Positions 47,108 through 57,613 of a stretch of DNA of 64,000 bases are shown here, piece after piece. The translations under genes were made by a program, and so were the position numbers. The stretch lies in assembly GCF_014397245.1 (NCBI RefSeq), contig NZ_JACLHY010000005.1:1-64000 (forward strand). The letters run 5' to 3'. The stretch comes from Arenibacter arenosicollis (GTDB lineage Bacteria > Bacteroidota > Bacteroidia > Flavobacteriales > Flavobacteriaceae). The notes beneath the pieces were generated by a model. It made no database searches and had not been told where the DNA came from. It worked only from the letters and a program-made list of their open reading frames with translations. The first letter of the stretch is position 1, and every line of letters begins with the position of its first letter.

Positions 47108-47290
47108 AGTCTTTTTATTTAAGGTCTGCACTAAAAAGCAGACGAGTTAATAATTTATCTTTAATAAAATTAGACCTAAATGCCACTAGACAATAATTCA
47201 AAAGATTACATTTTTGACCCATTTAATTTGGATGCAAAACTTTATGATTTTCTTAATAAAACAAGAGATGTTTTTAAGTTCTATGAACCA

Positions 47291-49606
47291 TTAAAAGGGA
47301 TACCCAATGGCAAAATTGAAGATGACATTGTTGCTTCCACCATCAAAAAATGGAATTCTGATACGTTCTCCTTCAGGAAGGTAGGGCAGCTGTAAAGGCG
47401 ATGCAAAATCGAATCGCAATACAAAACTTTGGATATCTACCCTAAGGCCCAAGCCCACGCCAATACCCAATTCCTTGGCCCAATTGGAGCTATATTTTCC
47501 TTTGGCGAGCAATTCTTCATTAAACTCACGACTGGCTGCCGGTTCATCTTCCGGTATCTCTATATCATAGGTCAGCCATACGTTGCCAGCATCTGCGAAA
47601 ACGGCACCCTTTAGGTAGGACCATATGGGGAATCTGTATTCCAAATTGCCTTCCAACCGTAGATTTCCTGACTGATCAAAAAAGGAAGATGTCCCATTTT
47701 CAGTAGAACTAAATGTTCCAGGTCCCAACGACCTTATTTTAAACGCCCTTACACTATAGGGACCCCCGGAAAAAAATTGCTTTACAAAGGGTAGGGTAGA
47801 AGAGTTGCCGTAAGGTATGCCCCATCCCGCATAAAGTCTACTGACGAGTGATTGTTCCTTGCCCCATTTTATATAATAACGAAAATCGATATCGGCCTTG
47901 GCATATTGTGCGTATTCCAATCCAAAAACCGTTTTATCGGACCCACCAATAAGATTCAGTGTGTTACCGGCGATATCCAGGCTAGTGGAAATGAAGATAG
48001 GGTGATTGTTATTCACATCTACCAGTTCGTTGTAGGTAAAGGTATAGTTTAGCCCAGCGATGAACTGCTGGTCGAAGCTTTGTTTTAAAAACGGATTTTT
48101 ATCTAAAATGGCCGTAAATTCTTCAGTGGTATTGGATAGGTTTACATAATTGATGCTAATGGGGTTAAGCTCGTGGTATACAAACCTATTGGCATTCCAG
48201 GTATAACCAAAGGAGGTGTTGAAAGAATTTAGAGTATAAAGTTTGGTGCGCTTTAGAAAATCGGTTCCCAAGCTAATTTTGGTCTTGGGAACTGCGTATT
48301 TAAATTGTTTTGGGGAAAAGGGAAGTAGCCTAGGGATGACCAAATCGGTTTTTAAACCTCCCGCAATACTGCTAAGGCCTGTGCCTTTACCACCCGATAG
48401 CTGAGTCTCATAGGCAAAATTGCCTGATATGCTTAATGTTTCCCCCCCTTTAAAAAGGTTTCTGTTGTTGTACGTGAGAGATATTCCCGGACCCGCAAAT
48501 CCGTTCGATTTGGTTACTGCCTGCAATTGCGCCCTTACAGATCTTTTGGTGAGCGGAGAAAGTAAAATGTCGGCGTACAACGAAGCAGTACTGTCAAGCT
48601 CGGTGCTATCCTTTACATTGAACCGAATATTTACATACTTATAGTTACCCAAGGCCGAAAGTCTATTACTGGTTAACCTGGCCGTTTCCGAATTATATTT
48701 CTGATATACCCCAAACAATATATAGGGTTCCATTTTCTTAGGTTTAAAGAATTCTTTTTCCTGAATAAAATTAATGCCGTTGACCACTGTTGTATTGGTG
48801 TCGATCTCCTTTTCCGTGTCGATGGAGAAGTTGGGGTAAACAGAAATGGAATCTATGGTATAGGCAATTACCGTTTTTTTCGGGAGATTTCTTTTCAAAC
48901 GTAGAAAGAGGTCGTACTTTTTGTTGTCATAACGATTGGTATCGGCCTCAAAAATCAAAAAATCGGGATTAAAATTGTAATACCCCCTTTGTTTAAGTTC
49001 ATGGTCTATACGTTCCCTTTCAAATTTCATCAGTTCAAGATCAAATCGGTCTCCAAGCTTAATTTCTGTTTCTTCCAAAGCTTTTTCAATTTCGGAATAG
49101 ATGGGCAGGGAGTCTTTTTCCAACTCAAATTTTTCCAGAGTGTAGGGCTTTGGCAATGTTAAGTTGTACTTAATGGCAGCGTGTTTTTGTGTGCTATCTA
49201 CTTCAGAGGTTACTTTGCTATAGAAAAACCCGCGATTATCCAGTCTGTTCAGCATTAGTTGTTTTACTCGCTGCTGATTTACATCGGATAGATAAACTGG
49301 TTCTTCCCCGATCTTTTTATTGAGCCATCGATTTATAAAACCGGGTCTTTTCTTTTGTGCTTTGTAATAAAAATACAGGCCCGGTCGCAATCCCAAAAAT
49401 TGGGTATTGGGCTCCGGGGCCACTAAGGTGTTCAATTCTTGCCTTACTTTTTTTTGATTTTTTACCTCTTTGTCAAACGTAACATCAATCTTTGAACCGG
49501 TATATAAAGTTTCGCCCTCAGGGATGAATTTCCCAACGCTGCAGGAATATATACATACTAGAATTAGCAGGGTTAAAATAGTCCGAAATGTTTTTGTTGC
49601 CATCAA
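47291..49606 (-). CDS. tamL: TamL: BamA/TamA-family outer-membrane lipoprotein
   Basis: This 771-residue Omp85-type protein starts with a lipoprotein signal (IYSC, Cys about 22). POTRA-like domains cover about 30-420, and a 16-strand barrel follows to the C-terminus. The barrel contains GGPYSVRAFKIRSLGPGTF, the substrate-loop RAF motif, and DAGNVW. In Bacteroidota the TamA partner is a lipoprotein called TamL. It lies 4 bases after tamB on the same strand, so the two form the translocation and assembly module that moves lipids or beta-barrel proteins to the outer membrane. Confidence 0.9.
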   Translation of the reverse strand: MMATKTFRTILTLLILVCIYSCSVGKFIPEGETLYTGSKIDVTFDKEVKNQKKVRQELNTLVAPEPNTQFLGLRPGLYFYYKAQKKRPGFINRWLNKKIGEEPVYLSDVNQQRVKQLMLNRLDNRGFFYSKVTSEVDSTQKHAAIKYNLTLPKPYTLEKFELEKDSLPIYSEIEKALEETEIKLGDRFDLELMKFERERIDHELKQRGYYNFNPDFLIFEADTNRYDNKKYDLFLRLKRNLPKKTVIAYTIDSISVYPNFSIDTEKEIDTNTTVVNGINFIQEKEFFKPKKMEPYILFGVYQKYNSETARLTSNRLSALGNYKYVNIRFNVKDSTELDSTASLYADILLSPLTKRSVRAQLQAVTKSNGFAGPGISLTYNNRNLFKGGETLSISGNFAYETQLSGGKGTGLSSIAGGLKTDLVIPRLLPFSPKQFKYAVPKTKISLGTDFLKRTKLYTLNSFNTSFGYTWNANRFVYHELNPISINYVNLSNTTEEFTAILDKNPFLKQSFDQQFIAGLNYTFTYNELVDVNNNHPIFISTSLDIAGNTLNLIGGSDKTVFGLEYAQYAKADIDFRYYIKWGKEQSLVSRLYAGWGIPYGNSSTLPFVKQFFSGGPYSVRAFKIRSLGPGTFSSTENGTSSFFDQSGNLRLEGNLEYRFPIWSYLKGAVFADAGNVWLTYDIEIPEDEPAASREFNEELLAKGKYSSNWAKELGIGVGLGLRVDIQSFVLRFDFASPLQLPYLPEGERIRIPFFDGGSNNVIFNFAIGYPF

Positions 49607-49610
49607 ACTG

Positions 49611-52600
49611 TTATTCTTTTTTTTGAATTTCTTTGTCTTTTTCTTCAGCTGTTTTGACTTCTTTTAAAGGATTGAACAATTGACTAAATCTATTAAATTC
49701 CCTGTTGAAGATCAGGGCTACGCCAGTTACGATCAATTGTCCATCTATGATGTTTTCGTATTCGTTCTTTCTAAAGCCCCTTAGTCTATAACGACCATCT
49801 TTGGTAAGCAGGTATTCTAGGCTTACATTACCGATTATTGGGGTTTCTTCTTGCCCCGGCTGTGCACTGCCTTCAACATCAACGGCACTTCCTGCAGTTA
49901 CGATCAAACGGTCGTTGAACAATTTTTTCTTGGCATTGATGTTGAGTTGGGTCCGGTCTTGCGGACTTTCGCCCTGGTAATCGGTAAAACTGTCCAAATC
50001 AAAATCTACCTCGAACCCGGATTGCCCAAAAACCCTGTCGGAAAATGCGTTCAGTTCCCCAGACAATACTTTGTTTACATTGTCCCTTGCAATGGCCGCG
50101 GTACCGCCAATGCTTCCGTCACTTCCGGAATCGGGATAAAAACGATTAAGTGCCAACAGGGAAAATACCTGTTTGTTAAGCTCAGCCTCTTGTTGGTTCA
50201 ATTGTTGTACCCTTCCATAGACTGCGCCACCCAAGGATCCCTGTTCGTCTTCTGGCATATCCAAGCCAAAGGACAATTTTGGTTCCAACAGTTCCCCATC
50301 TACATTAAGATAAACCAAAAATGGTAGGACTTGTCTGTATTTGCCGGTTAGGCTATTGTCCTCACTGGAAATCACGGAGGACATTAGAGGGGCCGCAGAA
50401 GTTTCTACAGTATAAGTTGCCGTAACATCCAACTTGGCATTGGTAGGTTCTCCCTGCCAGGTTATGGTGCTGTTAGGATTTATCAGGAATCTTCGTTTAA
50501 CTAGGTTGTACAGATTGGTTTCGTAATGCCCGGAGTTAAGTTCGTATCGCCCGGTGAGCTGCATCCTTCCGTTTGGCTCAACATTAAGATTAAGGGAGGC
50601 ATCCCCGGAAACGCGAAGGTTATCACCGGTACGTTTATCTATAATGATATTAAAATTGGAATCATCGGCTATCTCCAAAATGGCTTTGACATCCAAGCCC
50701 CTGAAGAAGGCTGCTGTTTCTTCATTATCATTTCTAGTAAGTATGGCATTGGGATTTTCACGGTTCACAAAAATGACCACCCCTTCACGTTCTTCAACAT
50801 CCAACTGAGATTCCGGGACAACGTAAGTTACGTCGGTACCTTCCCGCACACGGAGATTTCCGTCTATTATGGGCAGTTTCAAATGGCCCTTTACTGTAAG
50901 GTCCACATCAAAACTAGCTTTCCCATAGAATAATTCGTTGTCTTTCTCTGTAGAGTTCAGGAACTGAAATTGTTTGGCATTAACGCTAAGGTCTAATTTT
51001 GGATTCAACAATTCCTTGGTGCCAATAGAACCATCCAATTTAAAAATGCTGCCATTGGCATCGGTAATCTGAAAATTATCCAAATACACTCCGTCCGTAT
51101 CAATCTTTAATGTTTCATCCGATATCTTAAAGACAGAATTCAAGCTGGCGACATTAAAATCGGTTTCATTAAAGTTGATGGTTCCTGTATAAACCGGGGA
51201 TGTGGTGGTACCCGAAACATCTATTTTTCCGGAAAGGTAACCGTGTGTATCTTTCAAGGTCCCAAAGGAAAAATCCTCAATAACCTTAAGGTCAATTCTA
51301 TTTAGGTCCAGATCAAGGTTCAGTTTGGCCCCTGTTTCTGCAGCAGCATAGTCCCCTTTTAAATCTATGTCCGCCCCACCGCCTTTTAGGGCTAGATTAA
51401 AATCATAGGTATCACTTGTTTTGGAAGTGGCCTTTAAGGACAAATTACCTAAGGGGTGTTGCATTATCTCCAGATCGCTAATTTTATAATCGGCTACAAT
51501 TCCTGTTGCCCCGTATGGATTTTCAATAATCAGATTTCCGTTTACCAAGCCAGAGGCCAAGGGGGAATCTGGGTTGAATAGACTTAGAAAAGTTTGTAAC
51601 CTAAATTGGTCGAAGTTTATGGCGAGATGTTCTTCCCCAGAATCGGAAGCCGAATTGCTCAAGCTAAGTTGCTGGGAATTTCTGGTCAAATTAACATTCT
51701 TAAAACCAAGGTGGTCCGGGGCAAAAGTTATCTGGTTATCTTGGGGTATAAGCCATTCCTTCTTGTTGAATAAGAGTCCTTCAGGATTAATTTGGAGCAA
51801 GGTGGTATCTCTGGCCAGAATCATTTTTGAAGCAATAAACACTACTTTTTCTTTTTCGTCCCATGAACTGAAATCCAATAATAATTCCTTGTTTTTAAGG
51901 GTGCCCTCTAAATATGTCCTTTTAATATGCACTGGATCCGCAATGAGGTTAATAATACCAGCTGTGAAATTTAGGTTGGTGGAATCGCCAATTGCCGAGA
52001 GGTTCATACTATCCAGCGTAATTCCCTTATACTTAGCTGAGGGAACTTTTAATCTGGCATTAATATTTTTGGTGGCCGCATCAAAATTGGCCCTAACGAT
52101 AATGGAATCCATTTGCTCCAAATCCCTAAGGAATACTTCGGTTATAAGGGCATTGGGATGTATATTCAGGTCCATTTCAAGCTTTACGGAATCAGACGGG
52201 GATGGTTCTATTAAAGTATCGTCAAAGTAACTTTTGAATTGTTTGGTCAATGCGGTATTGATTCCCGTAGGTGAGGTGTTCGATTTTAATCCGCCGTTCA
52301 GAAAATCGCTCTTGATATTAACTTCGGTGCTAAGGGTATCTATTTTGGATTTTATTTGCATATGGCCCATTTGGTACTGCTGACCATCATAAACTGCTAC
52401 ACCATTGTTTATCTGGACATTCAGTCCATAGTTATTCATGTTCCCGTCAAAATCGGCTTCCAAATCTAGTCCGGCCTTGATGTTCGCCTTAGTGATACCG
52501 AGTGCTAGAAGATCGGCGCCAATAACATTTAGATTTAGCTTAATTTTTGAGGAGATGGAATCCAAGATCAAAGCTGTGTTCGATTGGAAATTTAGGTTCT

Positions 52601-54599
52601 TGTCCTTAAACTTCATGTCAATATCACCTTTCCCATTTTGGATTTTTCCTTTTAACTCAAGATTAGAAAAGTCATACTTTTTAAGTTCCAATTGAGTAAA
52701 ATCGGATTCAAAAATAGCATTTAGGGTATTAAGACTATTGCCGCTACCAGAGGCCTTGATCTTAAAGGTCAAAAGTCCCAACTGCTCATTTCTTAACAGC
52801 TTTCCTAATTTCAGGCTATCCACTTGGAGATTTCCATCGAAGTTGATTTGGCCTATGCTGGAATAGTTACCATTAAGTTTGGCCGTGCCTTCCGGTATTT
52901 TCAAGAAGGCTTCCCCGGAGATATTTTTTAGATTCCCTTGGGTTTTTGCCTGGACCAAAATGGTTTGTGGAATATCAATGTTCAAATCCTTTTCCGCAAC
53001 AAATTGTTGTAGATCGCCCCGGATAGTAGTTACATTTAAGGTTGGGAAATCAAAGGTTAGTGAATCCGTTTCCATAAGGTTGGATAGCGTACCTTCAGCC
53101 ATCAATGAACTGTTGCCCCAGTTAAATAATAAATTTTGAATGGCAATATCATCAAGGATCCCTGTGGCCTCTAATTTTCCTGTAAATGGATGCTGCTGGG
53201 CGGCAGAAAAATATTCGTTCTCGCTTAAATTAGGTTGAAAAAATAGGGCATCTTGCAATGCAATATGTAGCCCGGACATTTGTAGGTCCATTTTGGTTTT
53301 CCCAGGGGAATGGATCAATTGGTTTAAGGATTGATAATTCGCTTTCATGTTGGCCGTTACCCAACTGGAATTGGTGTTTAATTGCAATCCCGTTAGCGTT
53401 GCGGAGCTATCGTCCAGTTTGGCAGCGAGAACTAGATTTTGTAACTGAAAGCCACTTTTGTCAACAAATGATAATTGATCTAACTTCAAGCTACCATTTT
53501 TAGGTTGGTAGTTGAGGTCGTTGGCTTCTAAATTAAGTTTTGAAAGGAAAATATCGTTGGGATTGAACTGACCTTCTGTTGTTGCATTATTAGCAGAACG
53601 GTAATGGACAGAATTATTATTGAGGACGATGTTATCTGCCACTATAAAAAGTTCTGGCCAGGATAATTCAACATTTTCTGCAGTATTACCGGTAATGTCC
53701 TTAGGGGTAAGTTCCTCTTTCTGAAAATTTAAGGAAATGTCCGAATCTTTAAGGGATAGCAACCCAATTTCCAATTCTTTCTTGCTTAAATCGGCCTTGG
53801 AAAGCTCCAAAACAAAATCGCCTATGGATGCTTTAGCCAGCACACCATCTGGAATGGAATTATAATTGGCTCGCACATTTTTTAGTTTTAGATTATTGAC
53901 TACTAAAAAAGGCAGAGGCGTTTGTGTGTTATCTTCAGGAACAAAAGGCTTGGTCTGTTTATAAGTGATGTTCGTATCCGAAAGCTCAAGATCCTCCAGG
54001 TTGAAGAGCATGGTCTCCAAGTCTACAGTATTGGAATTTAAATATAATTGCCCCAAAATAAGCCCCGCTTCTACGCCCGAGTACGCATCATTGTAATCGA
54101 TTTTAAAGTTGGAAAAATTAAGCGATCCAACATTAATTTTCATAGGTTCTACTTGCGGGGGTGGGGGAGTTGTATCATTGGTGGCCAAGGCTTCCAATAA
54201 AAAATCGAAATTGAATTTGCCAGAATCACCGTTCCTGTCTATATGTGCCCTTAGACCATCCCATTCCACGGACTTAAGGTTTAGTTCGTTGCCGAACAGC
54301 AAGGGAGAAAGAGGTATATTGGCTTCCAAGGATTTTGAAAACAACAAGGTATCACCTTTTTGGTCCTCCAGATACAGGCCTTCCATAAAGGCATTCCCGG
54401 AAAAAGTAATAAAAAGTCGGTCTATTTCTACTTTGGTGTTGGTCTTATTGGCAACATAAGAAGTGACTTTGGAAACAATTATATTTTGTCCCCAAGGGCT
54501 TCTAACGAAAAGTACTAGAACGATAAATAGCAGTGCAAGCACCAAAACAACTTTGGCGGCCCCTCTTAAAAATCGATATTTTGACTTGGTTATTTTCAT
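49611..54599 (-). CDS. tamB: TamB: translocation and assembly module inner-membrane protein
   Basis: This very long protein (1662 residues from the ATG at 54599; in-frame starts also at 54620 and 54623) has one N-terminal membrane helix (about 14-32). A repetitive beta-groove follows (about 40-1300), then the DUF490 TamB domain (about 1250-1620), with NEEEAAFFRG-like and NRENPNAILTRND segments. TamB bridges inner and outer membranes and transports phospholipids. It precedes tamL, the usual order in this phylum, and nothing in the sequence looks unusual apart from normal length variation. Confidence 0.92.
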   Translation of the reverse strand: MKITKSKYRFLRGAAKVVLVLALLFIVLVLFVRSPWGQNIIVSKVTSYVANKTNTKVEIDRLFITFSGNAFMEGLYLEDQKGDTLLFSKSLEANIPLSPLLFGNELNLKSVEWDGLRAHIDRNGDSGKFNFDFLLEALATNDTTPPPPQVEPMKINVGSLNFSNFKIDYNDAYSGVEAGLILGQLYLNSNTVDLETMLFNLEDLELSDTNITYKQTKPFVPEDNTQTPLPFLVVNNLKLKNVRANYNSIPDGVLAKASIGDFVLELSKADLSKKELEIGLLSLKDSDISLNFQKEELTPKDITGNTAENVELSWPELFIVADNIVLNNNSVHYRSANNATTEGQFNPNDIFLSKLNLEANDLNYQPKNGSLKLDQLSFVDKSGFQLQNLVLAAKLDDSSATLTGLQLNTNSSWVTANMKANYQSLNQLIHSPGKTKMDLQMSGLHIALQDALFFQPNLSENEYFSAAQQHPFTGKLEATGILDDIAIQNLLFNWGNSSLMAEGTLSNLMETDSLTFDFPTLNVTTIRGDLQQFVAEKDLNIDIPQTILVQAKTQGNLKNISGEAFLKIPEGTAKLNGNYSSIGQINFDGNLQVDSLKLGKLLRNEQLGLLTFKIKASGSGNSLNTLNAIFESDFTQLELKKYDFSNLELKGKIQNGKGDIDMKFKDKNLNFQSNTALILDSISSKIKLNLNVIGADLLALGITKANIKAGLDLEADFDGNMNNYGLNVQINNGVAVYDGQQYQMGHMQIKSKIDTLSTEVNIKSDFLNGGLKSNTSPTGINTALTKQFKSYFDDTLIEPSPSDSVKLEMDLNIHPNALITEVFLRDLEQMDSIIVRANFDAATKNINARLKVPSAKYKGITLDSMNLSAIGDSTNLNFTAGIINLIADPVHIKRTYLEGTLKNKELLLDFSSWDEKEKVVFIASKMILARDTTLLQINPEGLLFNKKEWLIPQDNQITFAPDHLGFKNVNLTRNSQQLSLSNSASDSGEEHLAINFDQFRLQTFLSLFNPDSPLASGLVNGNLIIENPYGATGIVADYKISDLEIMQHPLGNLSLKATSKTSDTYDFNLALKGGGADIDLKGDYAAAETGAKLNLDLDLNRIDLKVIEDFSFGTLKDTHGYLSGKIDVSGTTTSPVYTGTINFNETDFNVASLNSVFKISDETLKIDTDGVYLDNFQITDANGSIFKLDGSIGTKELLNPKLDLSVNAKQFQFLNSTEKDNELFYGKASFDVDLTVKGHLKLPIIDGNLRVREGTDVTYVVPESQLDVEEREGVVIFVNRENPNAILTRNDNEETAAFFRGLDVKAILEIADDSNFNIIIDKRTGDNLRVSGDASLNLNVEPNGRMQLTGRYELNSGHYETNLYNLVKRRFLINPNSTITWQGEPTNAKLDVTATYTVETSAAPLMSSVISSEDNSLTGKYRQVLPFLVYLNVDGELLEPKLSFGLDMPEDEQGSLGGAVYGRVQQLNQQEAELNKQVFSLLALNRFYPDSGSDGSIGGTAAIARDNVNKVLSGELNAFSDRVFGQSGFEVDFDLDSFTDYQGESPQDRTQLNINAKKKLFNDRLIVTAGSAVDVEGSAQPGQEETPIIGNVSLEYLLTKDGRYRLRGFRKNEYENIIDGQLIVTGVALIFNREFNRFSQLFNPLKEVKTAEEKDKEIQKKE

Positions 54600-54927
54600 A
54601 GTTCTTACACCAAAGATCATCATTAGTGGAATAGGAAATGCGCTTTTACGATACTTATACTAACTTATTAAATAAAATATACGGTTAAAGGGAATTAGTA
54701 CAAATATATTGGTCCATAATTGTGAGGTTGGGTTAGTGGCTAAAGTTGTATTGGGGCAATATTGGAATTTTTTAAGCCTTTGTTTTTTAGGAAAAGGACC
54801 TATTATTGTAAGTAGTAAGTAAATAAAGGAATTATAAAATATATTTGCGGACATGGAGCGGTAGCCTGGGAGTGAAGAAAATAATAGAAGAAAAAACAAT
54901 ATAAATTAATAAAGGAAGTGTAATTAT

Positions 54928-55830
54928 ATGGCATCAGGATTTTTTGCTTTACTGGACGATATTGCCAGTTTAATGGATGACGTAGGGGCAATGACTAAAA
55001 TTGCAGGTAAGAAAACGGCCGGCATTTTGGGGGATGATCTGGCGGTAAATGCCGAAAAGGCTTCTGGTTTTGTATCCTCACGTGAAATTCCAGTATTGTG
55101 GGCCATTACAAAAGGGTCTATACTGAACAAGTTGATCATTCTTCCCATTGCTTTTCTGCTCAGTGCCTTTTTGCCGGTGGCGGTCACCGTAATCTTGCTA
55201 TTGGGCGGACTTTATCTTGCGTATGAAGGGGCAGAGAAGATTTATGAATTTTTAGTACCCCACAAACATTCAAAAGCAGAGAAAGTAAAAACCTATTTAA
55301 CCAAAAAAGAAATCCTGCTTTTGGAAAAGGAAAAAATTAAGTCGGCCATTCTAACCGATTTTATTCTCTCCATTGAAATAGTCATCATTGCCCTTGGAAC
55401 GGTGGTTCAACAACCTATTTGGACCCAGGTAATGGTAGTTTCCATTATAGCCCTGGTGGCAACGGCAGGGGTTTACGGAATAGTGGCGCTCATCGTTAGG
55501 ATGGACGACTTTGGACTAAAGCTTATTGAACTCAATGGTAAGCAGCACAGTATATCCGATTCTATTGGCAGATTTTTAGTAGGGGCGCTGCCGTGGGTAA
55601 TAAAAAGTTTATCGGTAATTGGTACCATTGCATTGGTATTGGTAGCTGGGGGCATTTTTGTGCATAACCTTGAATGGCTACATCATTGGCTTATTGGCAT
55701 ACCGGCTATTTTGGGTGAATTTATTGCCGGTCTCGTTATTGGTTTTTTGTGTTTATTGGTTGTTATAGCCATCAAAAAGATTTGGAAAGCTTTTGGGCCA
55801 GGGGTTAAGGGGGCTGACACTACGGAATGA
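54928..55830 (+). CDS. DUF808 inner-membrane protein (YedI-like)
   Basis: This 300-residue protein has the family start MASGFFALLDDIASLMDD and KIAGKKTAGILGDDLAVNA. About six membrane helices include LPVAVTVILLLGGLYLAYEGAEKI and the C-terminal LVIGFLCLLVVIAIKKIW. Members are conserved inner-membrane proteins of unknown function. A purine-rich GGAAG lies just before the ATG, which decides the start. It is single and divergent from tamB. Confidence 0.9.
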   Translation: MASGFFALLDDIASLMDDVGAMTKIAGKKTAGILGDDLAVNAEKASGFVSSREIPVLWAITKGSILNKLIILPIAFLLSAFLPVAVTVILLLGGLYLAYEGAEKIYEFLVPHKHSKAEKVKTYLTKKEILLLEKEKIKSAILTDFILSIEIVIIALGTVVQQPIWTQVMVVSIIALVATAGVYGIVALIVRMDDFGLKLIELNGKQHSISDSIGRFLVGALPWVIKSLSVIGTIALVLVAGGIFVHNLEWLHHWLIGIPAILGEFIAGLVIGFLCLLVVIAIKKIWKAFGPGVKGADTTE

Positions 55831-55931
55831 TTCAAATGTATTTACAGGGTAGGTAGGGTGACAGTTGTACGTGTAGTTTAATTACAGAAATATAAACCTA
55901 ATTACATAGCTTAATTTATTCAGCACCAATA

Positions 55932-56978
55932 TCAAACTTCACCCAGCAGAATCTCCTTAGTAGATTGTCTTTTAACCAACTCCGTTTTTAATACAATGCT
56001 TTCATAAACTATTGGTTCTTTATTTTTCAATTGTTGCATTTCCTTGTAAAGTTGCTTAAAAGCTGCTTTACCCATTTGGTATCCCGGCTGGTCAATGGTT
56101 GTTAGGGTAGGCGAAATGACGGATGACATGAACCAATTACTAAAGCCGACTATGGAAATATCTTCTGGAATTTTTACACCTTGTTCGTTGAATTCCGTAA
56201 TGGCCCCAATAGCAACTAAATCCGTATTAATAAAAATGCCATCAACATCGTTATGATCTTTTAACAATTGGCGCGCATTCATTTTTCCTTCTTCAAAGCT
56301 ATTATCTCCACATTCGCATATATAGACCAGAGAAGGATCGTACAGCATATTATTATCCAATAGGGCCTTTTTGTAACCAAGAAACCTATCAATGGAATTT
56401 TGTGGTAAAAGGGCGCCTCTAAAATGTGCTATTCGTTTGCAACCAGTATCTATTAAATGTTGTGTTGCCGCATAAGCTGCTTTTCTATCATCTATGATGA
56501 CCTTGGAGCATTTTACAATTTTGGCAATCTTATCGAACATTACCAAGGGTTTGTCCTGGGCTATGACGTCGGTCAAATGATTGTAATCGGCTGTGCCATT
56601 GGCCAATGAAATTAGGATTCCATCAACTCGCTGGCTTAATAAGAGTTGAATCTGCTTTTTTTCCATTTCATAGGATTCATTGGATTGAAGTATGATAACC
56701 AGATAGCCCTTCTTTTCAGCCTGGGCGATAATCCCTTTAATAACGCTGGAGAAAAAATGGTGGACAATTTCTGGAATTATTAATCCAACGGTCTTGGACT
56801 CTTTGGTCCTTAAGTTTACCGCAAAAGCGTTGGGCCTATAGTTCAAGGTTAAAGCCAACTCTTTCACCAAAGCCTTGGTTTTTTTACTAATATCAGGATA
56901 ATCCTTCAGGGCTTTGGAAACCGTGGTCACAGAGATATTTAATTGTTCGGCTATTTCTTTTAAGGTTACAGGTTTCAT
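55932..56978 (-). CDS. LacI-family repressor of the sucrose genes
   Basis: This 348-residue regulator has an N-terminal LacI helix-turn-helix (TLKEIAEQLNISVTTVSKAL, about 4-23), with hinge-helix region LNYRPNAFAVNLR. A periplasmic-binding-protein-like sensor domain follows (about 60-335). It is divergent from the transporter/kinase/phosphorylase genes, and two CGAAAACGTTTTCG palindromes lie just upstream. It probably represses itself and perhaps the cluster until a sugar or sugar phosphate binds. Confidence 0.92.
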   Translation of the reverse strand: MKPVTLKEIAEQLNISVTTVSKALKDYPDISKKTKALVKELALTLNYRPNAFAVNLRTKESKTVGLIIPEIVHHFFSSVIKGIIAQAEKKGYLVIILQSNESYEMEKKQIQLLLSQRVDGILISLANGTADYNHLTDVIAQDKPLVMFDKIAKIVKCSKVIIDDRKAAYAATQHLIDTGCKRIAHFRGALLPQNSIDRFLGYKKALLDNNMLYDPSLVYICECGDNSFEEGKMNARQLLKDHNDVDGIFINTDLVAIGAITEFNEQGVKIPEDISIVGFSNWFMSSVISPTLTTIDQPGYQMGKAAFKQLYKEMQQLKNKEPIVYESIVLKTELVKRQSTKEILLGEV

Positions 56979-57026
56979 TAAGTAGAATTATTTTTTCTAT
57001 AATGAATATACGAATAAAATCAAAAT

Positions 57027-57061
57027 CGAAAACGTTTTCGTGGTTTTCGAAAACGTTTTCG
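57027..57061. promoter_or_regulatory. Two LacI-type operators
   Basis: The perfect palindrome CGAAAACGTTTTCG occurs at 57027-57040 and 57048-57061. Centres are 21 bp apart, two helical turns. The central CG and AAACGTTT half-sites are classic for LacI-family binding. They are 49 bases upstream of the regulator start and about 550 before the transporter, so autoregulation is the closest role. Confidence 0.8.
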
Positions 57062-57613
57062 TTTACGAGTTTAATAATTTATGGCGTTAATAATTATAAA
57101 TTTAGCAATGAACCTTGCAAATCTTGGTAAATAGTTGGAATTCCAAAGTAAATTAATGGCTTCTGTTATGAAATGGATATTCCGGATTTAATGGGTGCAA
57201 CATATTTTCAAAAAGTAAATAATTATGTGGGGTAATATCCTTCCTTAGGATAGGAAACCCACGCCAAAATATACATTTTTTTAGGTTGGTTGATTGTTTT
57301 TTCAAGTGTTATGTAAAAGGAGTTGATGTTGTGGAAACATTGTATCGACTCTTTTACTAACCAAGATTTATTTTCAATTAGATAAAATTATTAGGTGAAA
57401 TCCTAATAAATTGGCATATCGGTTTTGCCTTGTATATAATAGACTGGGTGGTACCATATCGTCACCAGTCCGCAAATAATGCGACATATTTTAAAAAGAA
57501 TAAAGTTTAAGGTTATAAATAATTATTGTTTGCCGAGGGTGAACGAAATTGACTAAATTCATGGGTAACAATAGCTTGTTAAATAACAGGAATAACCTTC
57601 AAATAGATATGGT
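57062..57613. other. Long leader before the sucrose transporter gene
   Basis: These 552 bases carry no supported gene. No further copy of the operator was found in them. The region may contain the transporter promoter, which I could not assign. Confidence 0.45.

Noticed and set aside
47180-47395. 71-codon plus-strand frame between CsbD and tamL
   Set aside because: It overlaps 105 bases of the tamL 3' end in antisense, and nothing in the product resembles a family. The tamL barrel end is well supported.
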